Positions 25,066-36,846 of a stretch of 64,000 nt of DNA are shown piece after piece (the first letter of the stretch is position 1; each line of letters starts with the position of its first letter). The translations under genes were made by a program, and so were the position numbers. Under the pieces are notes generated by a model. That model saw nothing but the letters and a program-made list of their open reading frames with translations, was not told the DNA's origin and searched no databases. This DNA comes from Mycobacterium celatum (lineage in GTDB: Bacteria; Actinomycetota; Actinomycetes; Mycobacteriales; Mycobacteriaceae), in contig NZ_LQOM01000031.1 in assembly GCF_002101595.1 (NCBI RefSeq), positions 182,120 through 246,119 of the forward strand, written 5' to 3'.

Positions 25066-26610
25066 TCACTGGCCGAGGTGGCGCGGGAACACCGCGGTCG
25101 GCGCCGGCAGCCGGGTGCCGGGCGCCAGCCGGGTGCCGATCGCGGCGAACGTGCGTTGCTCGCGCGGTTGGCCGAGCAGGTCGAGCAGCTTGCCCGCCGA
25201 CTCGGGCAGCACCGGTTGAATCAGCAGCGCGGCGATGCGCACCGCCTCGCAGGTCACATACAGCACGGTCCGAAATCGTGCCTGATCCGCCGGCGCTTCG
25301 CTTTTGCGCAGCACCCACGGCTGCTGCGCGGAGAAGTACTTGTTGGCCGCGCCCAGCATCAACCAGATCGCTTCGAGGGCCAAATGCATTGCCTGTGCGT
25401 CGAATTCGGCGCGCACCCGATCCAGCAGCGCGTCGGCCGCCGACAACAGCTCCCGATCGTCGGCGCTGAACTCGCCGGGCTCCGGCACCACGCCGTCGAG
25501 GTTGCGGGCCACCATCGACAGTGAGCGCTGCGCCAGGTTACCCAGCTCGTTGGCCAGGTCGGTGTTGATCCGGGTGATCATCGCCTCGTCGCTGTAGCTG
25601 CCGTCCTGGCCGAACGGCACTTCGCGCAGCAGAAAATAGCGCACCTGGTCGACCCCGAATGTGTCGATCAGTGCAAGAGGATCCACGACGTTGCCCACCG
25701 ACTTGCTCATCTTCTCGCCGCGGTTGAGCAGGAAGCCGTGAGCGAAAACCCTTCGGGGAAGCTCGATTCCGGCCGACATCAGAAACGCCGGCCAGTACAC
25801 GGTGTGGAACCGGATGATGTCCTTGCCGATCATGTGCAAATCGGCCGGCCAGTAGCGGCGGAAGAGCTCGGAGCCGGTGTCCGGGTAACCGACGCCGGTC
25901 AGGTAGTTGGTCAGCGCGTCGACCCAGACGTACATGACGTGGTCGGGATGCTCGGGCACCGGCACGCCCCAGTCGAACGACGTACGCGATATCGACAGAT
26001 CCCGCAGCCCCCCGGAGACGAAGCTGACCACCTCGTTGCGCCGCACCTCGGGGGCGATGAAGTCGGGATTGGCCTCGTAGTGGGCCAGCAGCCGCTCGGC
26101 GTACGCCGACAGCCGAAAGAAATACGTCTGCTCCTCGGTCCAGGTCACCGGAGCGCCGCTCTCGGTGGCGACCCGGATCCCGTCGTCGACGACGGTGGTT
26201 TCCGACTCGGTGACGAACCGCTCGTCGCGCACCGAGTACCACCCCGAATAGGAGTCCAGGTAGATGTCGCCGGCATCGGCCATCCGCTGCCAGATCGCCT
26301 TGGATGCTTCCAGGTGGTCGGGGTCGGTGGTGCGGATGAACCGGTCGAAGGAGATGTTGAGCTTCTCCTGCAACGCCTGAAAGACATCGGAGTTGCGCCG
26401 GGCCAGCTCGGCGGTCGGGATGCCCTCGGCGGCGGCCGTCTCGACCATCTTGAGGCCGTGCTCGTCAGTGCCCGTCAAAAACCGCACGTCGAAACCGTCG
26501 AGCCGCTTGAACCGTGCGATCGCATCGGTGGCGATGTACTCGTAGGCGTGCCCGACGTGTGGCTCGCCGTTCGGGTAGGTGATCGCGGTCGTGACGTAAT
26601 AGGACTTCAT
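25066..26610 (-). CDS. metS: methionyl-tRNA synthetase
   Basis: 514 residues, class I synthetase. The HIGH motif appears as HVGH in [18 protein letters not shown]; the KMSKS loop is [10 protein letters not shown] near residue 300. An anticodon-binding helical domain follows. Charges tRNA-Met for initiation and elongation. Divergent from tatD with overlapping -10 boxes (TAGGGT on this strand at 26625-26620). Confidence 0.97.
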   Translation of the reverse strand: MKSYYVTTAITYPNGEPHVGHAYEYIATDAIARFKRLDGFDVRFLTGTDEHGLKMVETAAAEGIPTAELARRNSDVFQALQEKLNISFDRFIRTTDPDHLEASKAIWQRMADAGDIYLDSYSGWYSVRDERFVTESETTVVDDGIRVATESGAPVTWTEEQTYFFRLSAYAERLLAHYEANPDFIAPEVRRNEVVSFVSGGLRDLSISRTSFDWGVPVPEHPDHVMYVWVDALTNYLTGVGYPDTGSELFRRYWPADLHMIGKDIIRFHTVYWPAFLMSAGIELPRRVFAHGFLLNRGEKMSKSVGNVVDPLALIDTFGVDQVRYFLLREVPFGQDGSYSDEAMITRINTDLANELGNLAQRSLSMVARNLDGVVPEPGEFSADDRELLSAADALLDRVRAEFDAQAMHLALEAIWLMLGAANKYFSAQQPWVLRKSEAPADQARFRTVLYVTCEAVRIAALLIQPVLPESAGKLLDLLGQPREQRTFAAIGTRLAPGTRLPAPTAVFPRHLGQ

Positions 26611-26623
26611 CGAAAGTCCACCC

Positions 26624-26629
26624 TATGGT
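26624..26629 (+). promoter_or_regulatory. -10 hexamer of tatD (leaderless)
   Basis: TATGGT ends 6 bp before the GTG at 26636 and overlaps a -10 box for metS on the opposite strand. Confidence 0.45.
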
Positions 26630-26635
26630 GTGCGG

Positions 26636-27475
26636 GTGAGTTCCAACCGTCCGGCGCCGCCGCCTCCGGAGCCGCTAACGCCCTTGGTCGACGCCCACAC
26701 CCACCTCGATGCGTGTGGCGCCGTCGACGCCGACGGGGTCCGCGCGATCGTCGACCGCGCCTCGGCCGTCGGCGTCGAAGCGGTGGTCACCATCGCCGAC
26801 GACCTGGCCTCGGCGCGCTGGGTGACACGGGCCGCCGACTGGGATCCCCGGGTATACGCCGCGGTGGCGTTGCATCCGACTCGGGCCGACGCGCTCACCG
26901 ACACCGCGCGCGAGGAGATCGAGCGGCTGGCCGCGCACCCGCGGGTGGTGGCGATCGGCGAGACGGGGATGGATATGTACTGGCCGGGGCGGCTGGACGG
27001 CTGCGCGGAGCCGGGCGTCCAGCGCGAGGCGTTCGCGTGGCACATCGACCTGGCCAAGCGGACCGGCAAGCCGCTGATGATCCACAACCGTGACGCCGAC
27101 GCCGAGGTGCTCGACGTCTTGCGCGCCGAGGGCGCGCCGGACACGGTGATCTTTCACTGCTTCTCGTCGGATGACGCCATGGCACGGGCCTGCGCCGACG
27201 GCGGCTGGCTGGTCAGCCTGTCCGGCACGGTCAGCTTCCGCAACGCCCGTGCGCTGCGGGATGCCGTTCCGCTGGTTCCGTCCGGGCAGCTGCTGGTGGA
27301 AACCGATGCGCCGTTTCTGGCCCCACATCCCTACCGTGGCGCTCCCAACGAACCGTATTGCCTGCCCTACACTGTCCGATCGTTGGCCGAATTGCTGGAT
27401 CGTCCCGCTGAGGAACTCGCGCGAGTCACCACGGCCAACGCCCGTCGCGCCTACGGACTGGCCACCACTTGTTAA
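26636..27475 (+). CDS. tatD: TatD-family metal-dependent DNase
   Basis: 279 residues of TIM-barrel amidohydrolase fold. Metal ligands are in LVDAHTHLDA (two His), AIGETGMD (Glu), MIHNRD (His), IFHCFS (His) and VETDAPFLAPHP (Asp). TatD acts as a 3'-5' DNase in repair and degradation. GTG at 26636 is chosen over 26630 because the -10 hexamer ends 6 bp before it. Confidence 0.92.
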   Translation: MSSNRPAPPPPEPLTPLVDAHTHLDACGAVDADGVRAIVDRASAVGVEAVVTIADDLASARWVTRAADWDPRVYAAVALHPTRADALTDTAREEIERLAAHPRVVAIGETGMDMYWPGRLDGCAEPGVQREAFAWHIDLAKRTGKPLMIHNRDADAEVLDVLRAEGAPDTVIFHCFSSDDAMARACADGGWLVSLSGTVSFRNARALRDAVPLVPSGQLLVETDAPFLAPHPYRGAPNEPYCLPYTVRSLAELLDRPAEELARVTTANARRAYGLATTC

Positions 27476-27515
27476 GAGTCCAGTAAGAGCGTGTCGCTGG
27501 AGTTGCCGTATGTAG

Positions 27516-29640
<2,125 letters not shown>

Positions 29641-29644
<4 letters not shown>

Positions 29645-30441
29645 GCCGCGACCGCGCGGGTGATGTGCTCGACGAACTCCGCGCAGGATTGGTAGCGCAC
29701 CTCGGGGTCTCGCGCCATCGCTCTGGCCACCACCGTGTCGAACGCCCGCGACCCCCAGGTGACCCGGCACGATGTCCGCGGCGGGATGCCACGCAGATGC
29801 GCCTTCACCAGTTCGTCGGACGTGTCGGTCACGAACGGCGGTGCGCCGGTGAGTAATTCGACTGCGCAGCACGCGAGCGCGTACTCGTCGGTGGCGGCCG
29901 TCGGGGCGTGCCCGCGCAGCATCTCCGGCGCCACGTACGGCAGCGACGCCTGTAGCTCCTTCGGGCGTCGGAACACGTCGTCGACCACGGCGTGCGCCAC
30001 ACTGAAATCGATCAGACACGCCCCGGAGCGCGAAAAGTCTTTGGCGACAAGGATGTTGGCCGGTTTGACGTCACTGTGCACGATGCCTTGCCGGTGCATG
30101 TAGTCCAGTGCGTCGGCGATCTGCGCAAGGGCGGTCAGCCGGTCCTCAAGCCGCCGTAATTCGGTGGACTTGCCGCCGTCGACGAATTGCATCGCCAGCC
30201 AGAACGGCCCGCGCTCATACATCGTCACGATGTGCGGGTGGCGCAGCCGGTGTGCGAAGTCGAATTCGCGGTTGAGCCGGGCCTGTTCCGCCGGGCCCCG
30301 GTGGTCCTCGGCGAGCACCTTGAGCGCCACCGGCCGCTCGGGGTCCGGCCCGGCGTGCGCCCGGTACACCGTGGCGTGCCCGCCGCGGCCGACTTCCCGG
30401 TCGAGGACGTAGCCGCCGAAACCTTCGTCGGCGTCAACCAT
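29641..30441 (-). CDS. small soluble Ser/Thr protein kinase
   Basis: 266 residues, kinase domain only, no membrane helix or sensor domain. Gly-rich loop [14 protein letters not shown] Lys41 in ALKVL, catalytic loop [10 protein letters not shown] (HSD for HRD, Asp124), metal loop DFS (145-147) in place of DFG, and APE (171-173). It keeps the catalytic residues, so activity is plausible, but the HSD and DFS changes are unusual. It lies between ksgA and ispE on the opposite strand; M. tuberculosis has no kinase there as I recall. A 13-bp tandem duplication covers its start codon. Confidence 0.83.
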
Positions 30442-30458
30442 GCCCGTCAACCATGCCC
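30433..30458. repeat. 13-bp tandem duplication over the kinase start codon
   Basis: GGGCATGGTTGAC (minus strand) occurs twice in tandem (30458-30446 and 30445-30433). Both copies have an ATG, but only the one nearer the gene is in frame. A -10 hexamer TACGCT (30466-30461) lies 6 bp before the first ATG, which opens a six-codon frame. The duplication thus moved the kinase start away from its promoter. Confidence 0.75.
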
Positions 30459-30477
30459 ACAGCGTAGGTTGCGGGGA

Positions 30478-30483
30478 TAGTCT
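30478..30483 (+). promoter_or_regulatory. -10 hexamer of ispE (leaderless)
   Basis: TAGTCT ends 6 bp before the ispE GTG at 30490, giving ispE its own promoter. Confidence 0.45.
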
Positions 30484-30489
30484 CGTGCG

Positions 30490-31446
30490 GTGCCGTTGGA
30501 CGGAAGCATTGCTGCTCAATGGGTGCCCACTGGTTCGGTCACCGTCCGGGTGCCCGGCAAGATCAACCTGTACCTGGCCGTGGGTGACCGCCGCGAGGAC
30601 GGCTATCACGAGCTGACCACCGTGTTCCACGCCGTCTCGCTGGTCGACGAGGTGACCGTTCGCAACGCCGACGTGCTGTCGCTGGAGATGTCCGGCGAGG
30701 GCGCCGACCAGCTGCCCGGCGACGAGCGCAATCTGGCCTGGCAGGCGGCCGAATTGATGGCGGAACACGTGGGGCGGGCACCCGACGTGTCAATCATGAT
30801 CGACAAATCCATCCCGGTGGCCGGTGGCATGGGCGGCGGCAGCGCCGACGCCGCCGCTGTGCTGGTGGCGATCAACGCGCTGTGGGAGCTGGGTGTGCCA
30901 CGCCGCGACCTGAACACGCTGGCCGCGCAGCTTGGCAGCGACGTGCCGTTCGCGCTGCACGGCGGAACCGCGCTGGGCACCGGCCGCGGCGAGGAGCTGG
31001 CCACTGTGCTGGCCCGCAACATCTTCCACTGGGTGCTCGCATTCGCCGACGGGGGGCTGTCGACCCCCGCGGTGTTCAGCGAACTCGACCGGCTACGGGA
31101 GACCGGGTCACCGCGACGGCTCGGGGAACCCGGCCCGGTGCTGGCGGCGCTGGCCGCCGGCGATCCCGAGCAGCTGGCGCCGCTGTTGGGCAACGAGTTA
31201 CAGGCCGCCGCGGTGAGCAAGAATCCGGCGTTGCGGCGCGTCCTGCGCGCCGGCGTGGAGGCCGGGGCGCTGGCAGGCATCGTGTCGGGCTCCGGCCCGA
31301 CGTGCGCGTTCCTGTGCCGCTCGGCGCCGGAGGCGGTCGACGTCGGAACCCAGCTGTCCGGCGCCGGAGTGTGCCGCACCGTGCGGGTGGCCAGCGGGCC
31401 GGTCCACGGCGCCCGGGTGGTGCCCGCGCCGGTCAGCGGAGTGTGA
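30490..31446 (+). CDS. ispE: 4-diphosphocytidyl-2-C-methyl-D-erythritol kinase
   Basis: 318 residues of GHMP-kinase fold: [21 protein letters not shown] (substrate Lys and His), the ATP loop [17 protein letters not shown] and the C-terminal [10 protein letters not shown]. Phosphorylates CDP-methylerythritol in the MEP isoprenoid pathway that feeds polyprenyl carriers and menaquinone. In M. tuberculosis it follows ksgA directly; here a kinase gene on the other strand separates them. Confidence 0.95.
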   Translation: MPLDGSIAAQWVPTGSVTVRVPGKINLYLAVGDRREDGYHELTTVFHAVSLVDEVTVRNADVLSLEMSGEGADQLPGDERNLAWQAAELMAEHVGRAPDVSIMIDKSIPVAGGMGGGSADAAAVLVAINALWELGVPRRDLNTLAAQLGSDVPFALHGGTALGTGRGEELATVLARNIFHWVLAFADGGLSTPAVFSELDRLRETGSPRRLGEPGPVLAALAAGDPEQLAPLLGNELQAAAVSKNPALRRVLRAGVEAGALAGIVSGSGPTCAFLCRSAPEAVDVGTQLSGAGVCRTVRVASGPVHGARVVPAPVSGV

Positions 31447-31550
31447 CAGCGGCGATCGCAAGCGCGGCGAAGCCGGGCGCAGCGGGTCGCCGCCTTGTGA
31501 CAGCGGCGATCGCAAGCGCGGCGAAGCCGGGCGCAGCGGGTCGCCGCCTT
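31443..31550. repeat. two tandem copies of a 54-bp repeat after ispE
   Basis: Identical 54-bp units at 31443-31496 and 31497-31550, followed by the start of a third (GTGAC). The first unit overlaps the ispE stop codon. The core, GCGATCGCAAGCGCGGCGAA, recurs in inverted orientation before eno at 47872-47956, so it is a dispersed family. The rest of the gap to 31871 is a structured leader described separately. Confidence 0.9.
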
Positions 31551-31653
31551 GTGACCGAGCCCCCAATTTGACGTAGAAGTTTGGTGGTTACTTAAGAGGA
31601 GTTTAAGATGATCGGCGGTGACGAGTAGCGGTCAAAAAGTGCGCCCGATTGTC

Positions 31654-31686
31654 CCGCCCGCCGAGCATGCCGGCGGGCGGTCTTTG
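31654..31686 (+). terminator. strong hairpin in the pks16 leader
   Basis: CCGCCCGCCG (31654-31663) and its complement at 31671-31680 form a perfect 10-bp stem with a 7-base loop, followed by TCTTTG. It lies downstream of a possible -35 TTGACG (31568-31573) and 186 bp before the pks16 start, so it could attenuate. A second hairpin, GCCCCT/AGGGGC, is at 31803-31818, ahead of the AGGAGG site. Nothing else is visible in 31551-31871. Confidence 0.55.
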
Positions 31687-31871
31687 ATCCGTCGTAACCG
31701 CCGTGTCCTCGCCGAGTCTGCAACGTTGCGTGAGGTTACTGGTTCATCACCGTTTCGAGACTTAACCGCTCCCCAATTGTGTGCGCGTGCCTACTGCAAA
31801 GTGCCCCTCAACAGGGGCAACCTGGGATCCAGGGGTCTATTGAAAGCCGGGGTGCCGGTGAGGAGGTTTTC

Positions 31872-33506
31872 GTGAGCAGGTTTACCGACAACATGTTCCG
31901 CAACGCGCACACCAGCCCCCGCGGCATGGTTACCGGGGAACCGCACGAGCCGGTCCGGCACACCTGGCGCGAAGTTCACGAGCGCGCCCGCCGAGTGGCC
32001 GGTGGTCTGGCCGCGGCCGGCGTCGGCCACGGTGACGCGGTGGGTGTACTTGCCGGCGCGCCGGTGGAGATCGCCCCGACGGCACAGGGCCTGTGGATGC
32101 GCGGCGCCAGCCTGACGATGCTGCATCAGCCCACGCCGCGCACCGACCTGGCGGTATGGGCCGAGGACACCACGACCGTCATCGACATGATCGAGGCCAA
32201 GGCGGTCGTCATCTCCGACCCGTTCATGGCGGCCGCCCCGGTGCTGGAACAGCGCGGCGTCACGGTGCTGACCGTGGAGCAGCTGCTGGCCTTCGACCCC
32301 ACCGACCCCGTCGACACCGACGAGGACGACCTGGCGCTGATGCAGTTGACGTCGGGATCAACTGGCTCTCCTAAGGCTGTGCAGATCACCCACCGCAACA
32401 TCTACTCCAACGTCGAGGCGATGTTCGTCGGAGTGAAGTACGACCTCGAGAAAGACGTGATGATCAGCTGGCTGCCCTGTTTCCACGACATGGGCATGGT
32501 CGGCTTTCTGACGGTGCCGATGTACTTCGGGGCCGAGCTGGTCAAGGTCACCCCGATGGACTTCCTGCGCGACACGCTGCTGTGGGCCAAGCTGATCGAC
32601 AAGTACAAGGGCACGTTCATCTGCGGCCCCAACTTCGCCTACTCGCTGTTCGCCAAGCGGTTGCGCAAGCAGGCCAAGCCCGGCCAGTTCGACCTGTCCA
32701 CCCTGCGGATTGCGATGTCGGGCGCCGAACCGGTCGAGCCGGCCGACGTCGAGGACCTGATCGACGCGGGGCGGCCGTTCGGCCTGCGGCCTGAGGCCAT
32801 CTTGCCCGCGTACGGCATGGCCGAGACCACGCTGGCGGTGTCGTTCTCGCCGGTCGAACAGGGGCTGATCGTCGACGAGGTGGACGCCGACCTGCTCAGT
32901 GCGCTGCGCCGCGCGGTGCCCGCCACCAAGGGCAACACCCGCCGGCTGGCGTCGCTGGGCCCGCTGCTCGACGGGCTGGAGGCCCGCATCGTCGACGAGG
33001 ACGGCAACATGCTGCCGCCGCGCGGCGTCGGGGTGATCGAGCTGCGCGGAGAGTCGCTGACCCCCGGCTACATCACGATGGGCGGGTTCATCCCGGCGCA
33101 GGACGAGCACGGCTGGTATGACACCGGCGACCTCGGCTACATGATGGAGAACGGCCATATCGTGGTGTGCGGTCGCGTCAAGGACGTCATCATCATGGCC
33201 GGGCGCAACATCTATCCGACCGACATCGAGCGGGCCGCCTCCCGCGTCGAGGGTGTGCGGCCGGGCTGCGCGGTCGCCGTGCGTCTCGACGCGGGGCATT
33301 CGCGCGAAACATTCGCCGTCGCAGTCGAATCCAATGCTTTTGAGGATCCCGCCGAAGTGCGTCGCATCGAACACGAGGTCGCCCACGAGGTCGTCACCGA
33401 GGTCGACGTGCGGCCGCGCAACGTCGTCGTGCTCGGCCCCGGGACCATTCCCAAGACGCCGTCGGGCAAGCTGCGCCGGGCCAACTCCGTCACGCTGGTC
33501 ACCTAG
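31872..33506 (+). CDS. pks16: fatty-acyl-AMP/CoA ligase (Pks16)
   Basis: 544 residues, identical in length to Rv1013 as I recall. Adenylate-forming enzyme despite the gene name. Motifs: ATP loop [25 protein letters not shown], the YDTGDLGYM box, [16 protein letters not shown] and the C-terminal Lys in PSGKLRRA. Activates a fatty acid for transfer to CoA or a carrier protein; the substrate is not known. GTG start with a near-perfect AGGAGG at 31861-31866. Confidence 0.92.
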   Translation: MSRFTDNMFRNAHTSPRGMVTGEPHEPVRHTWREVHERARRVAGGLAAAGVGHGDAVGVLAGAPVEIAPTAQGLWMRGASLTMLHQPTPRTDLAVWAEDTTTVIDMIEAKAVVISDPFMAAAPVLEQRGVTVLTVEQLLAFDPTDPVDTDEDDLALMQLTSGSTGSPKAVQITHRNIYSNVEAMFVGVKYDLEKDVMISWLPCFHDMGMVGFLTVPMYFGAELVKVTPMDFLRDTLLWAKLIDKYKGTFICGPNFAYSLFAKRLRKQAKPGQFDLSTLRIAMSGAEPVEPADVEDLIDAGRPFGLRPEAILPAYGMAETTLAVSFSPVEQGLIVDEVDADLLSALRRAVPATKGNTRRLASLGPLLDGLEARIVDEDGNMLPPRGVGVIELRGESLTPGYITMGGFIPAQDEHGWYDTGDLGYMMENGHIVVCGRVKDVIIMAGRNIYPTDIERAASRVEGVRPGCAVAVRLDAGHSRETFAVAVESNAFEDPAEVRRIEHEVAHEVVTEVDVRPRNVVVLGPGTIPKTPSGKLRRANSVTLVT

Positions 33507-33517
33507 GACAGCGCGCG

Positions 33518-33550
33518 CACCATTGCCGCGAGCTCACCATTGCCGCGAGC
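33518..33550. repeat. 16-bp direct repeat between pks16 and pth
   Basis: CACCATTGCCGCGAGC occurs at 33518-33533 and 33535-33550. It continues into GTGCG, the same start as the palindromic element beside glmU (39367-39432). It lies between two convergent gene ends. Confidence 0.7.
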
Positions 33551-33613
33551 GTGCGCAAACCCGGTGATGTACCCGGCGTGTCGGTCGGGGACACGCACCC
33601 TCGCGAAGAGGGG

Positions 33614-34189
33614 TTACCAGGTGTGCACGAGGTTTTGGGCAGGCTCCAGACCCAGCTCGATCAGTAGCTCGGTGGCGTCGGCGGCCTGTTCGCAGATCGC
33701 GGGAACCTCCGGACGCTCGGCCGCGGCGAAGCTCTCCAGCACGAACGCCGCGGGATCCTTGCGGCCCGGCGGGCGTCCGATGCCGATCCGCACCCGCTGA
33801 AAGTCCTTGGTGCCCAACGACGCCGCCACCGAGCGCAGCCCGTTGTGGCCGCCCTCGCCGCCGCCGATCTTGAGCCTGATCCGGCCGAAGTCGAGATCGA
33901 GGTCGTCGTGGATGACGATGACGTCGGCGGCGGGCACCGAGTAGAACTTGGCCAGCGGTCCGACCTGCCGGCCGGACTCGTTCATGTAGCTGCGCGGCTT
34001 GGCCAGCACCACCGAGCGCCCGCCGAGCCGGCCGGTGGCCACCTCTGCACCAGACTTCTTGTGCGCCTTGAACTTTGAACCCAGCCGCGCGGCGAGCAGG
34101 TCGGCGACCATGAACCCCAGGTTGTGCCGTGTTGCGGCGTAGCTGGGACCCGGGTTGCCGAGGCCGACCACCAGTAGTGGCTCGGCCAT
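33614..34189 (-). CDS. pth: peptidyl-tRNA hydrolase
   Basis: 191 residues. Active-site regions are [20 protein letters not shown] (His20 region), [10 protein letters not shown] and [11 protein letters not shown] (catalytic Asp), with [12 protein letters not shown]. Releases peptides from prematurely dropped peptidyl-tRNA; essential. Starts 3 bp after rplY, so the two are co-transcribed. Confidence 0.97.
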   Translation of the reverse strand: MAEPLLVVGLGNPGPSYAATRHNLGFMVADLLAARLGSKFKAHKKSGAEVATGRLGGRSVVLAKPRSYMNESGRQVGPLAKFYSVPAADVIVIHDDLDLDFGRIRLKIGGGEGGHNGLRSVAASLGTKDFQRVRIGIGRPPGRKDPAAFVLESFAAAERPEVPAICEQAADATELLIELGLEPAQNLVHTW

Positions 34190-34192
34190 GCG

Positions 34193-34864
34193 CTATTCGG
34201 ACTCGGGCGGCGCGGCCTCGGCCTCGGCGGCCTCCTCGGCAGGCTCCTCGGCCGGAGCCGCCTCGGGCACCTCGCCGGCGCCCTCGGCCTCGAGCTCCTC
34301 GGCAGTCGGCGCGTTCACCACGTTGACGACGAGCATCTCGGGGTCCGACACCAGGGTGACGCCACGCGGCAGCTCGATCTGGCCGGCGGCGAACTGCGTG
34401 CCCGGTTCGACACCCTCGACTGAGACCGTCAACTGCTCGGGAATCGACAGCGCCTCGGCCTCGATCTCTATGGTGCTGGTCTCCTGGGTGACCAGGGTGC
34501 CGGGCGCCGCGTCGCCGACGACCTCGACGGTGACCTCGACGACCACCTTCTCGCCGCGGCGGACCACCAGCAGGTCTGCGTGCTGGATCGTGCGGCGGAT
34601 CGGGTGAATGTCGAGTGCCTTGGTCAGCGCCAGCTGCTCCTTGCCGTCGATGTCGAGGGTGAGCACCGCGTTGGTGCCGGAGTGACGCAGCACCGCGGCG
34701 AAGTCGTGTCCGGGCAGCTCCAAGTGCTGCGGGTCGGTGCCGTGACCGTAGAGGACGGCGGGAATCTTGCCCGCGCGGCGGGCGCGGCGGGACGCGCCTT
34801 TGCCGGTCTCGGTGCGCACCGAGACGGGAAGCTTGTTAGCGGACGAGGTCGCCGATTTGGCCAT
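34193..34864 (-). CDS. rplY: 50S ribosomal protein L25/general stress protein Ctc
   Basis: 223 residues: an N-terminal L25 domain binding 5S rRNA (about 1-100, with [20 protein letters not shown]), a C-terminal TL5-type beta domain, and an acidic Ala/Glu-rich tail from about residue 190. Two-domain Ctc form usual in mycobacteria. The long acidic tail is low-complexity. Confidence 0.95.
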   Translation of the reverse strand: MAKSATSSANKLPVSVRTETGKGASRRARRAGKIPAVLYGHGTDPQHLELPGHDFAAVLRHSGTNAVLTLDIDGKEQLALTKALDIHPIRRTIQHADLLVVRRGEKVVVEVTVEVVGDAAPGTLVTQETSTIEIEAEALSIPEQLTVSVEGVEPGTQFAAGQIELPRGVTLVSDPEMLVVNVVNAPTAEELEAEGAGEVPEAAPAEEPAEEAAEAEAAPPESE

Positions 34865-34989
34865 GGTGTCGCTCCTGTGGTTGGTCGGGGCACGGCCAAG
34901 ATCGCGACAACCAGAAGGTCCCCGTCGATAACGGTGGCCGCAAAAGCCACCCTCGCCGTGACGCCCGGCCAGGTTAGCGCATCAGCACC

Positions 34990-35856
34990 TCAGAGCGGAA
35001 ATTTGGTGTCCGTGAGCCGCTCGGAGAGCTCCCAGAGCGCCTCGGCCGTCTCCTGACGTTTCGCCAGCGGGCTGCGCCCGACCGGCTGGGTGCGGCCCAC
35101 CACGCCGAAGCGTGGGCCGATGAACGAGTTGCCGGGCAGGTCCTGCGAGGCGGCGTAAAGCGTTTGCCGTGCACCGAAGTCGGCGTCGGTGGCCAGCCGG
35201 GCGCCGATGGCCATCAGCGCGTCGCTGACCCGGCGGCCGGAGTGGCCCTGCAGGTTCGTGTTCGAGTACCCGGGGTGGCAGGCCAGCGCCCGCAACGGTG
35301 AGCCGACCGCCGTCAGGCGGCGCTGCAACTCGCTCGTGAACAGCAAATTCGCCAGCTTGGACTGCCCGTAGGCCAACCAGGGCGAGTACGGCCGCGACGT
35401 CCAGTTGAGGTCCTTGAGGCTGATGTGGCCGATCCAGTGCATGATCGACGACACCGTGACCACCCGGTCGGTCAACTTGGGCAGCAGCAGGTTGGTCAGG
35501 GCGAAATGGCCGAGGTGATTGGTGCCGATCTGACTTTCGAAGCCGTCGGCGGTCACCGCCTGCGGGGTGGCCATGATGCCGGCGTTGTTGATCAGCACGT
35601 CGACCTTGTCCACGCCGTCGGCGAACTGGCGCACCGAGGCCAGATCCTGCAGATCCAGGCGACGCACCTCGACGTCACCGGTCATCTGCTGCGCGGCGGC
35701 CTCACCCTTGCCCGTGTTGCGCACGGCCAAGACGACCTGCGCGCCGGCGCGGGCCAACTCGCGAGCCGTTACCGCACCGAGGCCGCTGTTGGCGCCGGTG
35801 ACGATCACGCTGCGCCCGGCGAACGAAGGTAGATCTGCGGCGGTCCAGGCAGTCAT
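34990..35856 (-). CDS. short-chain dehydrogenase/reductase
   Basis: 288 residues. NAD(P) motif VTGANSGLGAVTARELARAG near residue 17, NNAG motif in DVLINNAGIM, and active site Ser with the YxxxK motif in YGQSKLANL. Resembles retinol-dehydrogenase-like mycobacterial SDRs of unknown substrate. ATG at 35856 chosen because AGGG lies about 9 bp upstream; GTG at 35865 is too close to its own site. Starts 10 bp after lpqT. I do not recall it here in M. tuberculosis. Confidence 0.85.
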   Translation of the reverse strand: MTAWTAADLPSFAGRSVIVTGANSGLGAVTARELARAGAQVVLAVRNTGKGEAAAQQMTGDVEVRRLDLQDLASVRQFADGVDKVDVLINNAGIMATPQAVTADGFESQIGTNHLGHFALTNLLLPKLTDRVVTVSSIMHWIGHISLKDLNWTSRPYSPWLAYGQSKLANLLFTSELQRRLTAVGSPLRALACHPGYSNTNLQGHSGRRVSDALMAIGARLATDADFGARQTLYAASQDLPGNSFIGPRFGVVGRTQPVGRSPLAKRQETAEALWELSERLTDTKFPL

Positions 35857-35866
35857 GGGAGTCACC

Positions 35867-36505
35867 CTACTTCGCAGCCACCGTGAACCCGTCGATGATC
35901 TGCTCGATGTCCGCGGCGTCGGCGACGGCCTGGTCGGCCAGGCTGGTGACGGCCAGTTGGACGAGGTAGCGCTGACTGTCGGGCGGTGAGCCGGTGGCGA
36001 TGACGACCCGGTTGAGGGTGTGCAACCGCTTGCCGTCGAGGTCGTAGCTGCCCTGAATCATCGACGACGGAAAGCCGTGGAAGTCGGCGTTGGACGCATC
36101 GAGTTGCCGGTAGTTCTGCGCACGCGCTGCGTCGGCATTGCCGTGCTTGATCGCATCGCGGGGATCGAAGTCCCCGAACAGCCTGACAACGATCAGCATC
36201 GCGTTCGGATACGGTCCGTCCTTGGTGATCACGTAGCTGGTCGGCGGGATGGCCGGACTGCTGAATTTCGACCAGCCCGGCGGCGTCGGTATCGACACCG
36301 TCAGGTCGGTCAGCGTGTCGGGGGCCACGGCCTGCTGGCCGACGCCGATTTGTTCCAGGTACTTCGGGAACGGAATCGGCTCGACGGCGCTCGTCGGTGT
36401 GGTGGACGTGGCGCTGGTTGTCCAGATCGACTGGTAGTCAGGGGTTTTCGGTCCGCAACCAGCGGACAGCAGTACCACGGCGACCGCTACCAGCAGGCGT
36501 CTCAC
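35867..36505 (-). CDS. lpqT: lipoprotein LpqT (LpqN/LpqT family)
   Basis: 212 residues. Signal MRRLLVAVAVVLLSAGCGP with lipobox SAGC (Cys17). The body is the LpqN/LpqT fold with ISIPTPPGWSKF-like and YLVQLAVTSLADQAV segments. Exported and lipid-anchored; family members are linked to envelope lipid metabolism. GTG start overlaps the arsC stop by four bases (GTGA). Confidence 0.88.
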   Translation of the reverse strand: MRRLLVAVAVVLLSAGCGPKTPDYQSIWTTSATSTTPTSAVEPIPFPKYLEQIGVGQQAVAPDTLTDLTVSIPTPPGWSKFSSPAIPPTSYVITKDGPYPNAMLIVVRLFGDFDPRDAIKHGNADAARAQNYRQLDASNADFHGFPSSMIQGSYDLDGKRLHTLNRVVIATGSPPDSQRYLVQLAVTSLADQAVADAADIEQIIDGFTVAAK

Positions 36506-36846
36506 AGAATTTCGCGGACCGCGTCGATCGGACGCCCCAGTCGGGTCCCCTTGGCGGTGACGACGAACGGACGCTGGATCAGGATCGGGTTGGCGACCAT
36601 GGCGTCCAGCAACTCGTCGTCGCTCGCGTTGTCCAGGCCCAGTTGACGGTATGTGTCTTCGTTTTTGCGCACCGCGTCACGCACGCCGATGCCCGCATCG
36701 CGGATCATCTTGGCCAGCTCCGTGCGACTGGGCGGTGTTGTGAGGTATTCGACCACTGTGGGTTCGATTCCGTTGTCGCGCAACAGTTCCAGTGTCTTAC
36801 GAGAGGTCGAGCAACGCGGGTTGTGGTAGATGACGGTGTCCGGCAT
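36502..36846 (-). CDS. arsC: ArsC-type (glutaredoxin-dependent) arsenate reductase
   Basis: 114 residues of thioredoxin fold. HNPRCSTSRKTL carries the catalytic Cys12; the arginines that bind arsenate and the IQRPFVV segment with cis-Pro are present. Reduces arsenate to arsenite with glutaredoxin, though no other ars gene is nearby. Sits between lpqT and prsA with a 4-bp overlap and no gap, so it is in the operon. Absent at this place in M. tuberculosis as I recall. Confidence 0.88.
   Translation of the reverse strand: MPDTVIYHNPRCSTSRKTLELLRDNGIEPTVVEYLTTPPSRTELAKMIRDAGIGVRDAVRKNEDTYRQLGLDNASDDELLDAMVANPILIQRPFVVTAKGTRLGRPIDAVREIL

Noticed and set aside
33518..33550. Short direct repeat as an attachment site
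   Set aside because: Only 16 bp, adjacent copies, with no mobile gene between; kept only as a repeat.
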